A stretch of DNA of 64,000 nt, taken from NCBI GenBank assembly GCA_016706225.1, contig JADJKB010000005.1, positions 1,054,001 through 1,118,000 of the forward strand, written 5' to 3'. Origin of the DNA: Myxococcales bacterium. GTDB taxonomy: Bacteria > Myxococcota_A > Polyangia > Polyangiales > Polyangiaceae. Every line of letters begins with the position of its first letter. The stretch's first letter is position 1. Below the pieces are notes generated by a model, which saw only the letters and a program-made list of their open reading frames with translations, had not been told where the DNA came from and did no database searches. Both the position numbers and the translations under genes were made by a program. Shown here one piece after another: positions 33,952-44,872 of the stretch.

Positions 33952-34034
33952 GATCGAACCACACGGTTATCGCGGCTGCGGGGGAACGACAAGCGCTCGC
34001 ACGCTCGCGCTGTCCCCCACGGCCCGCCGCCCGT

Positions 34035-34826
34035 TCAATCCTCCAGGATCACCGTGCGCCGGAGCGCGGTCAGCGCAGCGAGCAGCTGGGGCTTGGGCCG
34101 TACGGCCACGCCGAGCTCCGCTGCGCCGAGCATTTCCAGATCGAACGGGCTGTCGCCGAAGCTCGCGAGCCAGGCGCTGTCAGCGAACAGCTGTCGGCCG
34201 AACTGGACCTTGCTCGGCCCGTACGGCACGGGACTCGCCAGCCGGGGAAGCACACGACCGGCGTCGAGGGCGGGGGTGGTGCCGGCGATGTCAGCGGGGC
34301 CCACACCAAAACGGTGCGCTGCCTCCTCGACGACGAAGCGCGGGGACGCGGAGATGACGACCACCCGCACCCCAGCGCTCCGCGCCCAAACAAACACGGG
34401 ATCGAGCGTGTGATTCACGCGCGCGTCGAGCTGGGTCTCCGTCAGCGCGTCTCGGGTCAACGCGCGCAGGTGCTCGAGCGAGTGGCCCGCGAAACACCAG
34501 GCCATGATTTCGCAGACCGTGCGCTCCGGGAAACGGCCCTCGGCGTAGGCCTCGAACATGCCGAGGGCGAGATCGTTGCTGTCGCCGGTGAGCGCGAGCT
34601 GATGGTCGCGGGCGATCTCCGACAAGCGGTCCTTCGCCTCTGCCAGGAGCAGGCGTCGGGCGAGGATCCAGTGGAAGACGTCCTCGGCGACGTCGCCGCG
34701 CCAGAGCGTGCCGTCGCCATCGAAGGCCAGGACTGCGGGGGACCGCCCGCGGTGGAGGCGATCGAGTCGAGCGACCAGCTCATCGACTGTGACTCGCGTG
34801 GGGGTCAAGGGCGGGTGTTCCACCAC
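34035..34826 (-). CDS. HAD-superfamily phosphatase (PSP/PHOSPHO-like)
   Basis: A 263-residue enzyme with HAD motif I AFDGDGTLWRGD (nucleophile and acid/base Asp), motif II VVVISASPRFV, a Lys in SKVQFGRQL and motif IV SFGDSPFDLEML, with an alpha-helical cap of the phosphoserine-phosphatase type. It presumably dephosphorylates a small phosphomonoester. Its GTG start at 34826 overlaps the upstream nucleotidyltransferase by 22 bases; a TTG at 34808 is an alternative. The coupling suggests the two act on the same metabolite; phosphocholine or a sugar phosphate are candidates by analogy with LicC-type partners. Confidence 0.85.
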   Translation of the reverse strand: MVEHPPLTPTRVTVDELVARLDRLHRGRSPAVLAFDGDGTLWRGDVAEDVFHWILARRLLLAEAKDRLSEIARDHQLALTGDSNDLALGMFEAYAEGRFPERTVCEIMAWCFAGHSLEHLRALTRDALTETQLDARVNHTLDPVFVWARSAGVRVVVISASPRFVVEEAAHRFGVGPADIAGTTPALDAGRVLPRLASPVPYGPSKVQFGRQLFADSAWLASFGDSPFDLEMLGAAELGVAVRPKPQLLAALTALRRTVILED

Positions 34827-35569
34827 TCCTCGGCCAGCGCCAGGTCCTCACGCGTGTCGATCTCCATGTAGCCGCCGCGGGTGTCCTCTTTGACCATCTG
34901 GCTGCCGCCTTCGAGCATGTGCTGCAGGAGGTCGATCAGGTACGCCTTCTGGAACTCCCGACCTTCGCGGAAGACTTTCCCGGAGTATTCGGCCTCCGCG
35001 CGGTCGAACGCGCCGAGGAGCTCACTCGCGCCGAGTCGGTCGAGCTTCATCACACCGATGAACTCGCCGCTCGCCTCGTCGCTCGGAATGTGGCGACTGA
35101 GCCGCGTCACACGACGGCCGTCGGCGCACAGTTTTTCGGCGTCCGACTCCGGATGCAAGGAGCGCTTGGAATAACGGCGGCGCCACTCGGTGTCGCAGCC
35201 GAGTACGATCGGCTCCCTGGCGGCGACCAGCTTCTCGACCACAGCGCCTTCGTAGACGATGTCCGCGTAGGTCGAGACGAAACCCTGAGTCAGGTGCTCA
35301 CGGGCACACAGCAGCGAGAGCAAGATGTTGTTGCTCTGCCAGCTCGTGTTCCGCACGAAGGTGAACTCCGGGTAGCGGGCGCGCACGACGTCTTCGGCGT
35401 AGCCACACACGAACACCACGTCGCTGCGGGTGAATCCAGCCTGGGCCAGCGCGTCAAGGATGAAGTCCAGCATCGGCCGGCCCATCACCTGCACGAGCGT
35501 CTTCGGGATTTCGTCGGTTTCCGACCCCAGCCTGCTTCCGCGGCCGGCGCCGATAATCACGGGGCGCAT
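34805..35569 (-). CDS. LicC-like nucleotidyltransferase
   Basis: A 254-residue NTP-transferase: MRPVIIGAGRGSRLGSETDEIPKT holds the nucleotide-binding Gly/Arg loop and the conserved Lys; LQVM-type GRPMLDFILDALAQAG and DVVFVCGYAEDVV follow. NTSWQSNNILLSLLCARE and STYADIVYE match the choline-phosphate cytidylyltransferase/LicC subgroup. It likely forms an NDP-activated small molecule for cell-surface decoration; the substrate is inference. Divergent from the M20 peptidase, whose start is ~130 bases away. Confidence 0.85.
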   Translation of the reverse strand: MRPVIIGAGRGSRLGSETDEIPKTLVQVMGRPMLDFILDALAQAGFTRSDVVFVCGYAEDVVRARYPEFTFVRNTSWQSNNILLSLLCAREHLTQGFVSTYADIVYEGAVVEKLVAAREPIVLGCDTEWRRRYSKRSLHPESDAEKLCADGRRVTRLSRHIPSDEASGEFIGVMKLDRLGASELLGAFDRAEAEYSGKVFREGREFQKAYLIDLLQHMLEGGSQMVKEDTRGGYMEIDTREDLALAEEWWNTRP

Positions 35570-35700
35570 CGGCGCGCAGCATAGACTACAGCCGCGCTGC
35601 CCGCACTCGCTGCGGGCTCGGGCAGAGCGGGCTGCACGGCTCCCGGGTGGGTCGTGAATTTCGCGCGGGCGCTCGCGGCTCGCCGTGTTATTCGCGCCGG

Positions 35701-36993
35701 GTGGGAGATCTAGAGCTGAACGAACCCCGATTTCTGCGACTCTTGTCGGAGCTGGTGGCCTACGGCCCGCGGCTCGCGAACTCGCCGTCCGCGGGGCTCA
35801 TCCCCGAAGAGAAGCTCGCCGCCGATCGGGTGCTCGAGTTGCTCGCGCCGGAGATCGCCTCGGGCAGCGTGCGCGCCGAGCTGCTCTCGGCTCCCGGCCA
35901 CGAGCGCAGGCCGAACCTCGTGCTGACACTCCCCGGCAGCTCGGGCGAGATCATCGGCTTCGTTGGCGCGCACTTCGACGTGGTCCCGGCGGATCGCGAG
36001 GGCGAAGGTTGGACGCGCGACCCGTGGAAGCTCGAGGTCGACCGCGGCGTGCTCTACGGGCGTGGTGTCACCGACTGCCTGGGGCACGTCGCGCTCCTGG
36101 CGGATCTCGTCAAGACCCTGGCCGAGACCGGGCAGAAGCCGAGGCCCACGCTGAAGGTGGTCCTGATCTCGAACGAAGAAGAGGCTCCGCTGCCGGAGAT
36201 CGGGCTAGACTACGCGGCGTCGGTCGGTGCCCTGGACGACCTGGCGCGGGGCACGATCTACTGGCTCGACAGCGCGGACTTCGGTCCCACCGTCGGCACG
36301 GGCGGCATGGCCATGTGGCGGCTCGAGGCAAGCGGTGTGGGCGGGCATTCGGGCATGACTCAGAACTGCGTCAACGCCCTCGAGCTTGGCGCGGCGGCAG
36401 CGCGCGCGCTCGTGGAGTGGTTCGAGCAGCGTTACGCGGCCCACCCCGACGAGGAGACGTGGGGTTTTCAGTCAGCGTCGACGTTGAAGGCCACACGCAT
36501 GCACGTCCCGAACGACAAGCTCACCAAGATCCCGGCCCTGGCGGTGATCGAGGGCGATATCCGCCTGACACCGTTCTTCGACCTCGCGGAGGCCATTGGT
36601 GGCGCGGAGAGCTTCGTCGCCGAGCTCGACCGCAGAATCGAAGCACGCGATCCGCCCCGCGGTTTCCCGCGCACTCATACCCAGGCGGGAGAGCGCGGCC
36701 ACGTGAAGCTCTCGCGGGTGGGCCGTGGTATCGAGGGCATCGCTTGTCGGCTCGACTCGCCGGGTCTCGACGCGCTGATCCGTGCGCTCCGCGTTGCGCG
36801 ACCCGGAATCGAGCCCAAACCCTACAGCATGACGGGCTCGCTACCGCTGGTGCGCGCTCTCTCGCGGCGCGGTTTCGACGTGCAGATCACCGGCTTTGGG
36901 CGCAGCACGTACTATCACGCCCCCAACGAACAAGCCGAGCTCGAGCACTTCCGACAGGGTCATCGGATCTTGCTCGAGCTGCTCGGACTCTGA
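35701..36993 (+). CDS. M20-family metallopeptidase
   Basis: A 430-residue enzyme with the dinuclear-zinc residues of the ArgE/DapE/CPG2 clan: GAHFDVVP (His, catalytic Asp), LYGRGVTDCLGHVALL (bridging Asp), ISNEEEAP (catalytic Glu pair), WLDSADFG and a C-terminal TYYHAPNEQAELEHF His. The middle dimerisation domain has GVGGHSGMTQNCVNAL. It hydrolyses an amide or peptide substrate not readable here. The GTG at 35701 was chosen as start; a GTG at 35647 is longer but adds a basic, unconserved extension. Confidence 0.88.
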   Translation: MGDLELNEPRFLRLLSELVAYGPRLANSPSAGLIPEEKLAADRVLELLAPEIASGSVRAELLSAPGHERRPNLVLTLPGSSGEIIGFVGAHFDVVPADREGEGWTRDPWKLEVDRGVLYGRGVTDCLGHVALLADLVKTLAETGQKPRPTLKVVLISNEEEAPLPEIGLDYAASVGALDDLARGTIYWLDSADFGPTVGTGGMAMWRLEASGVGGHSGMTQNCVNALELGAAAARALVEWFEQRYAAHPDEETWGFQSASTLKATRMHVPNDKLTKIPALAVIEGDIRLTPFFDLAEAIGGAESFVAELDRRIEARDPPRGFPRTHTQAGERGHVKLSRVGRGIEGIACRLDSPGLDALIRALRVARPGIEPKPYSMTGSLPLVRALSRRGFDVQITGFGRSTYYHAPNEQAELEHFRQGHRILLELLGL

Positions 36994-37071
36994 ATCGGGC
37001 CTGGCCGTGTCGGGCGAAAGCCGATTCTGAATCAGGAGCCGACCGCTCCCACGTCGCGGCCCCAGCGCGGC

Positions 37072-39033
<1,962 letters not shown>

Positions 39034-39206
39034 GGCTTGTCCCCTCGGAGTGGCGGCGCGCTCGCCGGTTGTGCGACGACGCACTTGGTCCCAGCGAGCA
39101 CAAAAAGCGACCCCCATTTACCACGGCCGCGCGTGTGCGGAACCGAACTCCGGGTCACGCCGGACAGATACCGGCGATCAGCCGGCATTCCGTGCGGCGT
39201 CCGCGC

Positions 39207-40693
39207 TCAGCGCGGCTTCCACTCGCTCCAGCCGCCGCGCAGACCAATGCCGCCCATCAACAGGCCGCCGGTGTCTTCGAACGGTGTCCAGCTCGAGCCG
39301 TCGTCGCGCGACCCCTTGGCGTTCGACGCGCCGTCGATGAACACGAGCCCGTTCAGCTCGAGCAAGAGGTGGCCCCAGTTGTACTGGATCCCGACCTCGA
39401 GCAGGAAGTACGGATCCCAACCCTTGGCGCTGCCGCCGGGCATGGCCTGGCCCCGACTTGTTTCGAATCCGGAGCGTCCAACTTGATCTCGTGGCGGACT
39501 GCGCCGGCGCCGACGACCGACGTGAAGCGCAGCGTCTCCCCTCCGCTCATGATGCGCAGGTTCGGACCGAAACGCGTCGAGTCGAGGGTGAACGAGCGCT
39601 CGAAGGCGTTGTCGGTTCCGCACTTGCGAGCTTGCACGTTGGTGTCGCAGGCCTTGTCGACTTTGTGTGAGCCGCCTTCGACCAGGAGCTCCACGGCGAC
39701 CGGTGTCCAGATCCGATAACCAGCCCGCACACCCAACGAACCGCCGGTCACCTGGCTCTGGTCGAGCTCGAGCCCGGCGGGTGCGTTGCGCAGACCCACC
39801 CCGGACAGTGCCAGGAGTGCGTACCAACCGCGCTGCTGTGGCGGGGGCGGACCGCCCGGTTTCGGCCGATCGTCGGGGACCAGCACGGCCTTCACCTCGA
39901 CGGTCTTGCCGATTTCGACGGCGAAGGCCTGCTCGAACTGGCGGAAACCGTCGCGGTAGACCTGCACGTAGTGACGGCCGGGTTCGAGCGGTCCTCTCCA
40001 GCGCGAGAAAGCGAGGGCCTTGCCGTCGATGGCGATGGCAGCCTTGGGGTCATCGCTGGTGACGGAGACGAAGCCGGCGTTCGCCGTGAGAGCGAGGTCG
40101 ATAGGCACGTCGCGCTGGGCGCCGGCGACGCGGATCGTGCGCGCGACGCGCGCGTAGCCGGGAGCCTCGGCCACGACTACGTGCTCTCCCGTGTTGAGCT
40201 GCGTGCTCGCGCCGAGCTCGTTCGGTTCTAGCGCCCGCCCGTCCAGGAAGACCCGCGCTTCGGCAGGCGTCACCCGGACGACGACGCTGCCGACGAGGGA
40301 GCCCAGCTCGGTGATGGCGTCGCGCAGCGACTTTTGTTCGTCCGCCGAGATCTCACTCTGGTGCCGAGCGAGCAACTTCTTCAGTGTGTCGATGGCGTCG
40401 GTGTAACGAAACAGCTCCTTCTGACACAGAGCGATGTTCTTCAGCGAGCTCGGTCCTGGTTTCAGTTTGTAGGCCGCGTCGAACTCCGCGAGCGCTCCCT
40501 TCCAGTTGCTGCCGTTGAACAACTTGACGCCATTCTGGAAGTGGCTCCGGGCCTCGATGGTCTTTGGGTCTTCGGCGGGGGCAGCCGGGGTGGCTGCCGG
40601 CTGCGCAAACGAGCGCGGACTCGTCGTCGCCACAGCGAGGGCCACGAGCCCGACCAGCCGCCGTCGTCCGGTAACCAAGGCGTGCACGACCAC
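39207..40693 (-). pseudogene. TPR/PEGA outer-membrane protein interrupted by a one-base shift
   Basis: From GTG 40693 the frame gives a signal peptide (VTGRRRLVGLVALAVATTSPRSFAQ), a TPR region (SHFQNGVKLFNGSNWKGAL ... LKPGPSSLKNIALCQKELF), two PEGA domains (VVRVTPAEARVFLDGRAL and VSVTSDDPKAAIAIDGKAL) and the start of a beta-barrel-like domain. At the C-run 39451-39454 sense is lost: after KLDAPDSKQVG the frame turns to ARPCPAAAPRVG. The neighbouring frame continues the barrel (GQAMPGGSAKGWDPYFLLEV ... GGLLMGGIGLRGGWSEW) to 39207. Adding one base restores a ~490-residue envelope protein. Indel error versus real decay is undecided. Confidence 0.72.
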
Positions 40694-40755
40694 CGTCCAA
40701 GGGTTTTGCCCGATTGGGGCGGCGGGGTCACGCCCTTCTTACACGGCGGCCCGAC

Positions 40756-42210
40756 TCAAGGGCCGTGGGTGTCCAAGGTCAGTCCCGTCGCGACACCCGG
40801 CGGGTGGGGTCGCGTCGGCGGCGTGCTCGCTGAGGCTTGGCTCGACGCACCCGGCTTGAGTCCGGGTTTCGGGGGCCAGCCGGGTTTGACTGCGTTCTGG
40901 CCTGCGTCCGGCAGCAGAGCGGGGGACGGAGCGCTGCTCGCCGCCGCATCGGCCACTGGCGCGACCCCCAGCGCTGGCGTCGGAGGCGTCACGACGCTAG
41001 CGGCCGGGAGTGCGCGCGTCGTTGGGTCCGGCTCCGGCGGCCGTTCACGATGCGCGCCAGGCCCGGTCATGATCGCCGCGGTCCCAGCGAACGCGGCCAG
41101 CGCGCCCACGAGGCCCGCCACCCAGATGCGTCGGGCGTGGGTGCGAGGATTCGATGCTCCGCTCGCGAGCACGAGTTCCGCACCCTCTCCCAGCGGCACC
41201 GCGGTACCGCCGGCGGTCACGACCTTCGCCGCCGCCGGGTCGCCCGGCGTCGAGGCCTTGCCGATGGGATTGGTGTCGCTCGTGCTCGCGAACTGCGCGC
41301 GAGGCAGTCCCAGCCCGCCGGTGCGCAGGAGGCCCGGCGCGGCCATGCCCAGGGCGTCGTAGAAGTCGTTGGCGTCCTGCCAGCGTGCATCGCGCTCGCG
41401 CATCAGCGAGCGCGCGATGACGTCGGCGACGGCCTCGGGGATCTCCGGTACCAAGCTGCGAATGTTGGGAGCGTCCTTGGTACAGATGTCGATCAGCACC
41501 GCTTCGTACACCGAGCCGATGTGCGGTGGGCGACCGGCCAGGGCCTCGAACAAGATGGCGCCGACGCTGAAGAGGTCCGAGCGGCCGTCGATGTCGCGGA
41601 ATGCCTGCGCCTGCTCCGGAGACATGTAGAACGCCGTACCGAGCACGACCCCGCGGCGAGTCAACGTGTCCGCGGTCGCCTCGCGGCGTGTGATCTTGGA
41701 GATGCCGAAGTCGACGATCTTGACGAACATCGGGTCGTCATCGCGGCGGCACAAGAAGACGTTGTCGGGTTTCAGATCGCGGTGGACGATGCCGGCGGCG
41801 TGGGCGCGGGCCAAAGCTCGCAGCACTTGCCCGGTGATGTGGATGGCGTCGGCCAGGGGAATGCGCCCCTCCCGTTTGAGCAGCGCGCGCAGATCCTCAC
41901 CGCTCAGGAGCTCCATCACCAGGAATGGTCGGCCGTCATCGGTAGAGCCCGAATCGAAGATGTGAACGATGTGTGCGCTCTCGACGGCGCCGGCAGCCTC
42001 GGCTTCCCGCTGGAAGCGGGCGATCGAGTCGCGATCTCGGGCGGCGCCGCGGTCGAGGAACTTGAGCGCGACGCGTTTGCCGATGGCGATGTTGGTGGCT
42101 TCGTACACCGCGCCCATGCCGCCGCGGCCGATCAATCGGTCGACGCGGTACTTGTCGGCGACGGTCACGCCCGCGAGCGCTTCGTCCTGATCCACCTCGG
42201 GGCTACCCAT
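40756..42210 (-). CDS. Transmembrane Ser/Thr protein kinase
   Basis: A 484-residue STPK. Kinase domain about residues 20-285: LIGRGGMGAVYEA, VALKFLDR (Lys), HRDLKPDNVFL (catalytic Asp), KIVDFGISK (metal Asp), GTAFYMSPEQ and DLFSVGAILFEALAGRPP, so all catalytic residues are intact. A linker follows, then a single transmembrane helix at about 355-375 (WVAGLVGALAAFAGTAAIM) and a Pro/Ala-rich extracytoplasmic tail with no folded sensor. Standard PknB-like layout; substrates unknown. The adjacent PEGA gene is 62 bases downstream on the same strand. Confidence 0.92.
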   Translation of the reverse strand: MGSPEVDQDEALAGVTVADKYRVDRLIGRGGMGAVYEATNIAIGKRVALKFLDRGAARDRDSIARFQREAEAAGAVESAHIVHIFDSGSTDDGRPFLVMELLSGEDLRALLKREGRIPLADAIHITGQVLRALARAHAAGIVHRDLKPDNVFLCRRDDDPMFVKIVDFGISKITRREATADTLTRRGVVLGTAFYMSPEQAQAFRDIDGRSDLFSVGAILFEALAGRPPHIGSVYEAVLIDICTKDAPNIRSLVPEIPEAVADVIARSLMRERDARWQDANDFYDALGMAAPGLLRTGGLGLPRAQFASTSDTNPIGKASTPGDPAAAKVVTAGGTAVPLGEGAELVLASGASNPRTHARRIWVAGLVGALAAFAGTAAIMTGPGAHRERPPEPDPTTRALPAASVVTPPTPALGVAPVADAAASSAPSPALLPDAGQNAVKPGWPPKPGLKPGASSQASASTPPTRPHPPGVATGLTLDTHGP

Positions 42211-42332
42211 GCGACTCTCGGTCCGCGCGTGGCGCGACCTCGAGCGATGTTAGCACGCAGGTTGGCCTGGGTTTTCCAGGGGCAGCCAGGCGCGGCGCGT
42301 GGGGCGACGCCACGACGCGTGGAGGCTCGACG

Positions 42333-42596
42333 TCAGCCCAGCTTGGCGAGGGCGGCCTGGATGCGCGAGGTGGTGCGCGACGCCGTCTTCTTGTGAATCA
42401 CGCCCTTCTTGGCCGCCTTGGCCAAGGCCACGCTGGCCGACGCGACGCTGCTCTTTGCGACGGCTTTGTCGCCGCTCTCGACGGCGGTGCGAGCCTTCTT
42501 CACGGTGGAGCGGACGCTGCTCTTGGCCGCGCGGTTGCGCTCGGTTCGAACGAGTCGCTGCCGATTACGTTTTCCTGCTGACGGGTGGTTCGCCAT
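42333..42596 (-). CDS. rpsT: 30S ribosomal protein S20
   Basis: An 87-residue Lys/Ala-rich protein starting MANHPSAGKRNRQRLVRTERN, the classical S20 N-terminus, followed by helices RSTVKKARTAVESGD and a C-terminal IHKKTASRTTSRIQAALAKLG. It binds 16S rRNA early in 30S assembly. The gene follows a tiny basic ORF by 9 bases, so the two share a transcript. Confidence 0.96.
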   Translation of the reverse strand: MANHPSAGKRNRQRLVRTERNRAAKSSVRSTVKKARTAVESGDKAVAKSSVASASVALAKAAKKGVIHKKTASRTTSRIQAALAKLG

Positions 42597-42605
42597 GGCT
42601 GTCTC

Positions 42606-42770
42606 TCAGGCGCTCTTCTTCTTGGCGTCCGGCGCTTTCGCGTCGTAGCCCTCGGGGTGGATGGGGAATGCCGGCGTCGTGGCGCGCGAGCGGGCTCGCT
42701 TCTTGGAGCGCCCTGCTCGGGAAGCGTTGATGGCGCGGCGGCGCTCACTCTGTTTTGTGGACGAAACCAT
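42606..42770 (-). CDS. Tiny basic protein co-transcribed with rpsT
   Basis: A 54-residue protein, MVSSTKQSERRRAINASRAG, then a very basic stretch, a TTPAFPIHPEGYDAKAP segment and a Lys-rich end. The ATG at 42770 has GAGGA nine bases upstream; the longer frame to 42860 has no such site. Composition suggests RNA or DNA binding. I do not recognise the family. Placement nine bases before rpsT suggests translation coupled to ribosomal protein synthesis. Confidence 0.65.
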   Translation of the reverse strand: MVSSTKQSERRRAINASRAGRSKKRARSRATTPAFPIHPEGYDAKAPDAKKKSA

Positions 42771-42878
42771 CGGCGAATCCTCGAAAACCCGCGGCCTTCC
42801 GGCCTGGGGGGCGGGGAATATGCGGGACGCGGCGCGCCTTGTCAACGAGAGTCGGGCCAAGCTCGGAGCCCGGGGTCT

Positions 42879-44039
42879 TCAGGGGCGGACCGCGGAGCCC
42901 ACGCTGAAGCTCGGGCGCGCAAAGGGCTGCACCCGAGCCTTGCCGAGGGCGGCCTTGATGCAGGCCTCGGCGGGGGTTCCGGCCGCTTTCCCCGACACAC
43001 CCACCGACTTCACCCGACCGTCCGCGCCGAAGGTGATCGTGGCCCGGGAGGCTTCGTCTTGGCCCGCCACGCAGGCACGGGCTGAGCCCATGACCGAACC
43101 GATGGCGGCCTGGACCGCGCCCGTCGATGGTTTGTCGGGCAAGTCGCCCGCCGTTGCGGCGGGCTTCATCTTCGCCGCTTCGTCGTCCTTTTTGTCTTCC
43201 TGTTTTGCGACCGGGGCAGCTGGAGGCTCGGGCGCCGGCTCGGCGCTGCCGGCCTTCGGGGCGGCTTCGGGTTTTGCTTCGGCGCCCTTCAGCGCGAGCT
43301 TCTCCCCGCCCTGCGGTCGCCCGGCGACGGCCTCGGGGTTGCCCTGCGCGAGATCGTCGAGGGCCACGATGTCGTCACCCGCGGCGCTCGCGGCAGGCTG
43401 AGTTGCTGCGGCGGGCTCCGCTGCTGGGCTGACCGTCGCGGCTGCGACAGCCGCAGGCTCTGCCTGACGCTGAGCCCGCACTACGATCGCCGCGGCGGCT
43501 GCCAGGCCCACCAGACCGATTGCTGCCATGGCGAGCGGGCCCGCGGCGGAGCGTCGTCGTGCGAGGTCGACCGGCGGCGCGCCCGCGCCCGGCGTGCCCT
43601 GAACCGACACCGGCGGCGGAGCGCTGATGCGCGTCGCGGCTGCGGCCGCCATCTGTGCGGCCTCGGCGCGCACCGCATCCGCAATGGCGGGTGCGCTCGC
43701 GCGGGCCGAGTTCGCGAGCGACAGGCTCTCGAGCGCGATGTCGTTGGCTTCCTCTTTGGGTTTCTCTGCCGCCAGGCTGCGCGCCAGATCCGCCAAGCTG
43801 CGCGGCGGCGCGTCGTCTGCCGCTGGCTCTTTCGCAAAGCCCGGCTCGCCGGCTTCCGGTGGAAGTGGCGCGGCGACGAGCGCGGCGCTGTCCTCGTTGC
43901 TGTCGGCCGCTGCGAGTCGCCCCTCGATCGACTTCGCGCTCTCTTCCCAGGCGCCGTCCTCGCGCTCACCAACGGGCCAAGCTCCGAGCATGGCTTCGAA
44001 GGGCTCCGGGAGCTGCTCTTCTCGATCTTGCTTGCTCAT
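42879..44039 (-). CDS. Membrane partner of ECF sigma factor with AgmX-like C-terminal domain
   Basis: A 386-residue protein starting MSKQDREEQLPEPFEAMLGA, in ATGA overlap with the sigma factor stop. A cytoplasmic Ala/Glu-rich region (1-160) precedes one transmembrane helix at about 170-190 (GPLAMAAIGLVGLAAAAAIVV), a long Pro/Ala/Lys linker and a C-terminal unit from about 305 (AIGSVMGSARACVAGQDEAS ... GRVKSVGVSGKAAG ... ACIKAALGKARVQPF) with the paired Cys of AgmX/PglI-like domains. Gene order and topology fit an anti-sigma or signal-relay factor, but no ZAS zinc motif is present. Confidence 0.72.
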   Translation of the reverse strand: MSKQDREEQLPEPFEAMLGAWPVGEREDGAWEESAKSIEGRLAAADSNEDSAALVAAPLPPEAGEPGFAKEPAADDAPPRSLADLARSLAAEKPKEEANDIALESLSLANSARASAPAIADAVRAEAAQMAAAAATRISAPPPVSVQGTPGAGAPPVDLARRRSAAGPLAMAAIGLVGLAAAAAIVVRAQRQAEPAAVAAATVSPAAEPAAATQPAASAAGDDIVALDDLAQGNPEAVAGRPQGGEKLALKGAEAKPEAAPKAGSAEPAPEPPAAPVAKQEDKKDDEAAKMKPAATAGDLPDKPSTGAVQAAIGSVMGSARACVAGQDEASRATITFGADGRVKSVGVSGKAAGTPAEACIKAALGKARVQPFARPSFSVGSAVRP

Positions 44040-44626
44040 TTTTTGCCCGAACCTTCCGAGTAACCTTGACGCGACAGGTGGGCACGCAGCTTTTTCCGCG
44101 CTTCGTGCACGCGCCACGCGACGGTGCCTTCCGGGCACCCGAGCACCTGCGCTGCCTCGCCGTGAGACAGCCCGTCGATGCTCACCAAGATCAACGTCGT
44201 GCGTAGCGTCTCGCTCAGGTTGTCGACGCCTTCGGCCAAAGCCAGTGCGGCCTGGCGATCCGCGGCCAACCGCGCCGGGTCGGCATCGACGCTCTTCTTG
44301 TCGGCGAGCAGCCCCTCGATGCGCGGATCGTCCGGCGTCGTGGCCTTGCGCCCCGACTTGCGCGAGCGGATGGCATTCAAAGAAAGATTCACGGCTATCC
44401 GGTACATCCAGGTGAATGGCTCGCTGCGCCCATCAAAACGATCGAGCGCACCGTAGGCCCGCACAAAAGTGTCCTGAGTCACGTCCTCGGCTTCCGCGGC
44501 ATCGCGCAACAAGTGCACCGCGAGCCGGTAGATGCGTTTCTGGTGGCGACGGACCACGACACCGAACGCCTCGGCATCGCCCTTTCGGGCCGCATCCACC
44601 AGCTCACGGTCGCTCTTTTGAGACAT
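44036..44626 (-). CDS. ECF-family RNA polymerase sigma factor
   Basis: A 196-residue RpoE-like sigma factor: region 2 at about 20-90 (RIYRLAVHLLRDAAEAEDVTQDTFVRAYGAL, PFTWMYRIAVNLSLNAIRSR) and region 4 at about 130-185 (LSETLRTTLILVSIDGLSHG, EAAQVLGCPEGTVAWRVHEARKKL). Its stop overlaps the start of the membrane partner gene by four bases (ATGA). The divergent region to the MacA gene contains a perfect palindrome and possible ECF-type GAAC motif (reverse strand around 44690). Confidence 0.94.
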   Translation of the reverse strand: MSQKSDRELVDAARKGDAEAFGVVVRRHQKRIYRLAVHLLRDAAEAEDVTQDTFVRAYGALDRFDGRSEPFTWMYRIAVNLSLNAIRSRKSGRKATTPDDPRIEGLLADKKSVDADPARLAADRQAALALAEGVDNLSETLRTTLILVSIDGLSHGEAAQVLGCPEGTVAWRVHEARKKLRAHLSRQGYSEGSGKK

Positions 44627-44702
44627 GCTGGTCCCGGCGTGCGGCCCTGACCAACGGGAGAGTCAGTCAGGGTCGAATACGACGGGTCACGATAGTTCAA
44701 CA

Positions 44703-44714
44703 CCAAGCGCTTGG
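44703..44714. promoter_or_regulatory. 12-bp palindrome in the sigma factor/exporter divergent region
   Basis: CCAAGCGCTTGG is perfectly self-complementary and sits 76 bases from the sigma start and about 158 bases before the exporter start. Two further dyads flank it: CCCTGAC/GTCAGGG (about 44649-44676) and ATCTCGG/CCGAGAT (44744-44772). Likely regulator-binding sites. Confidence 0.4.
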
Positions 44715-44872
44715 ACAAAAGGGCGGCAGTAGACTTGGGCGCGATCTCGGCTTTCGGTCAAAATCCCGAGATTACGAGGAAAATCGCCGGCCCCGGCTGG
44801 CGGCCCGGGGCACAAAAGGGGCCCTGGTCCCCAGACAGCGGGCCTCCGCGCTATACCGATCCCGCTTCGCCC

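Noticed and set aside
37000..37071. Repeated CTGAATC near the convergent M20/acs ends as a terminator
   Set aside because: The copies are short and mostly direct; the stem formed is too weak to call.
39455..39475. A gtttcgaatcc string resembling a tRNA T-loop
   Set aside because: It lies inside a coding region and no cloverleaf can be formed around it.
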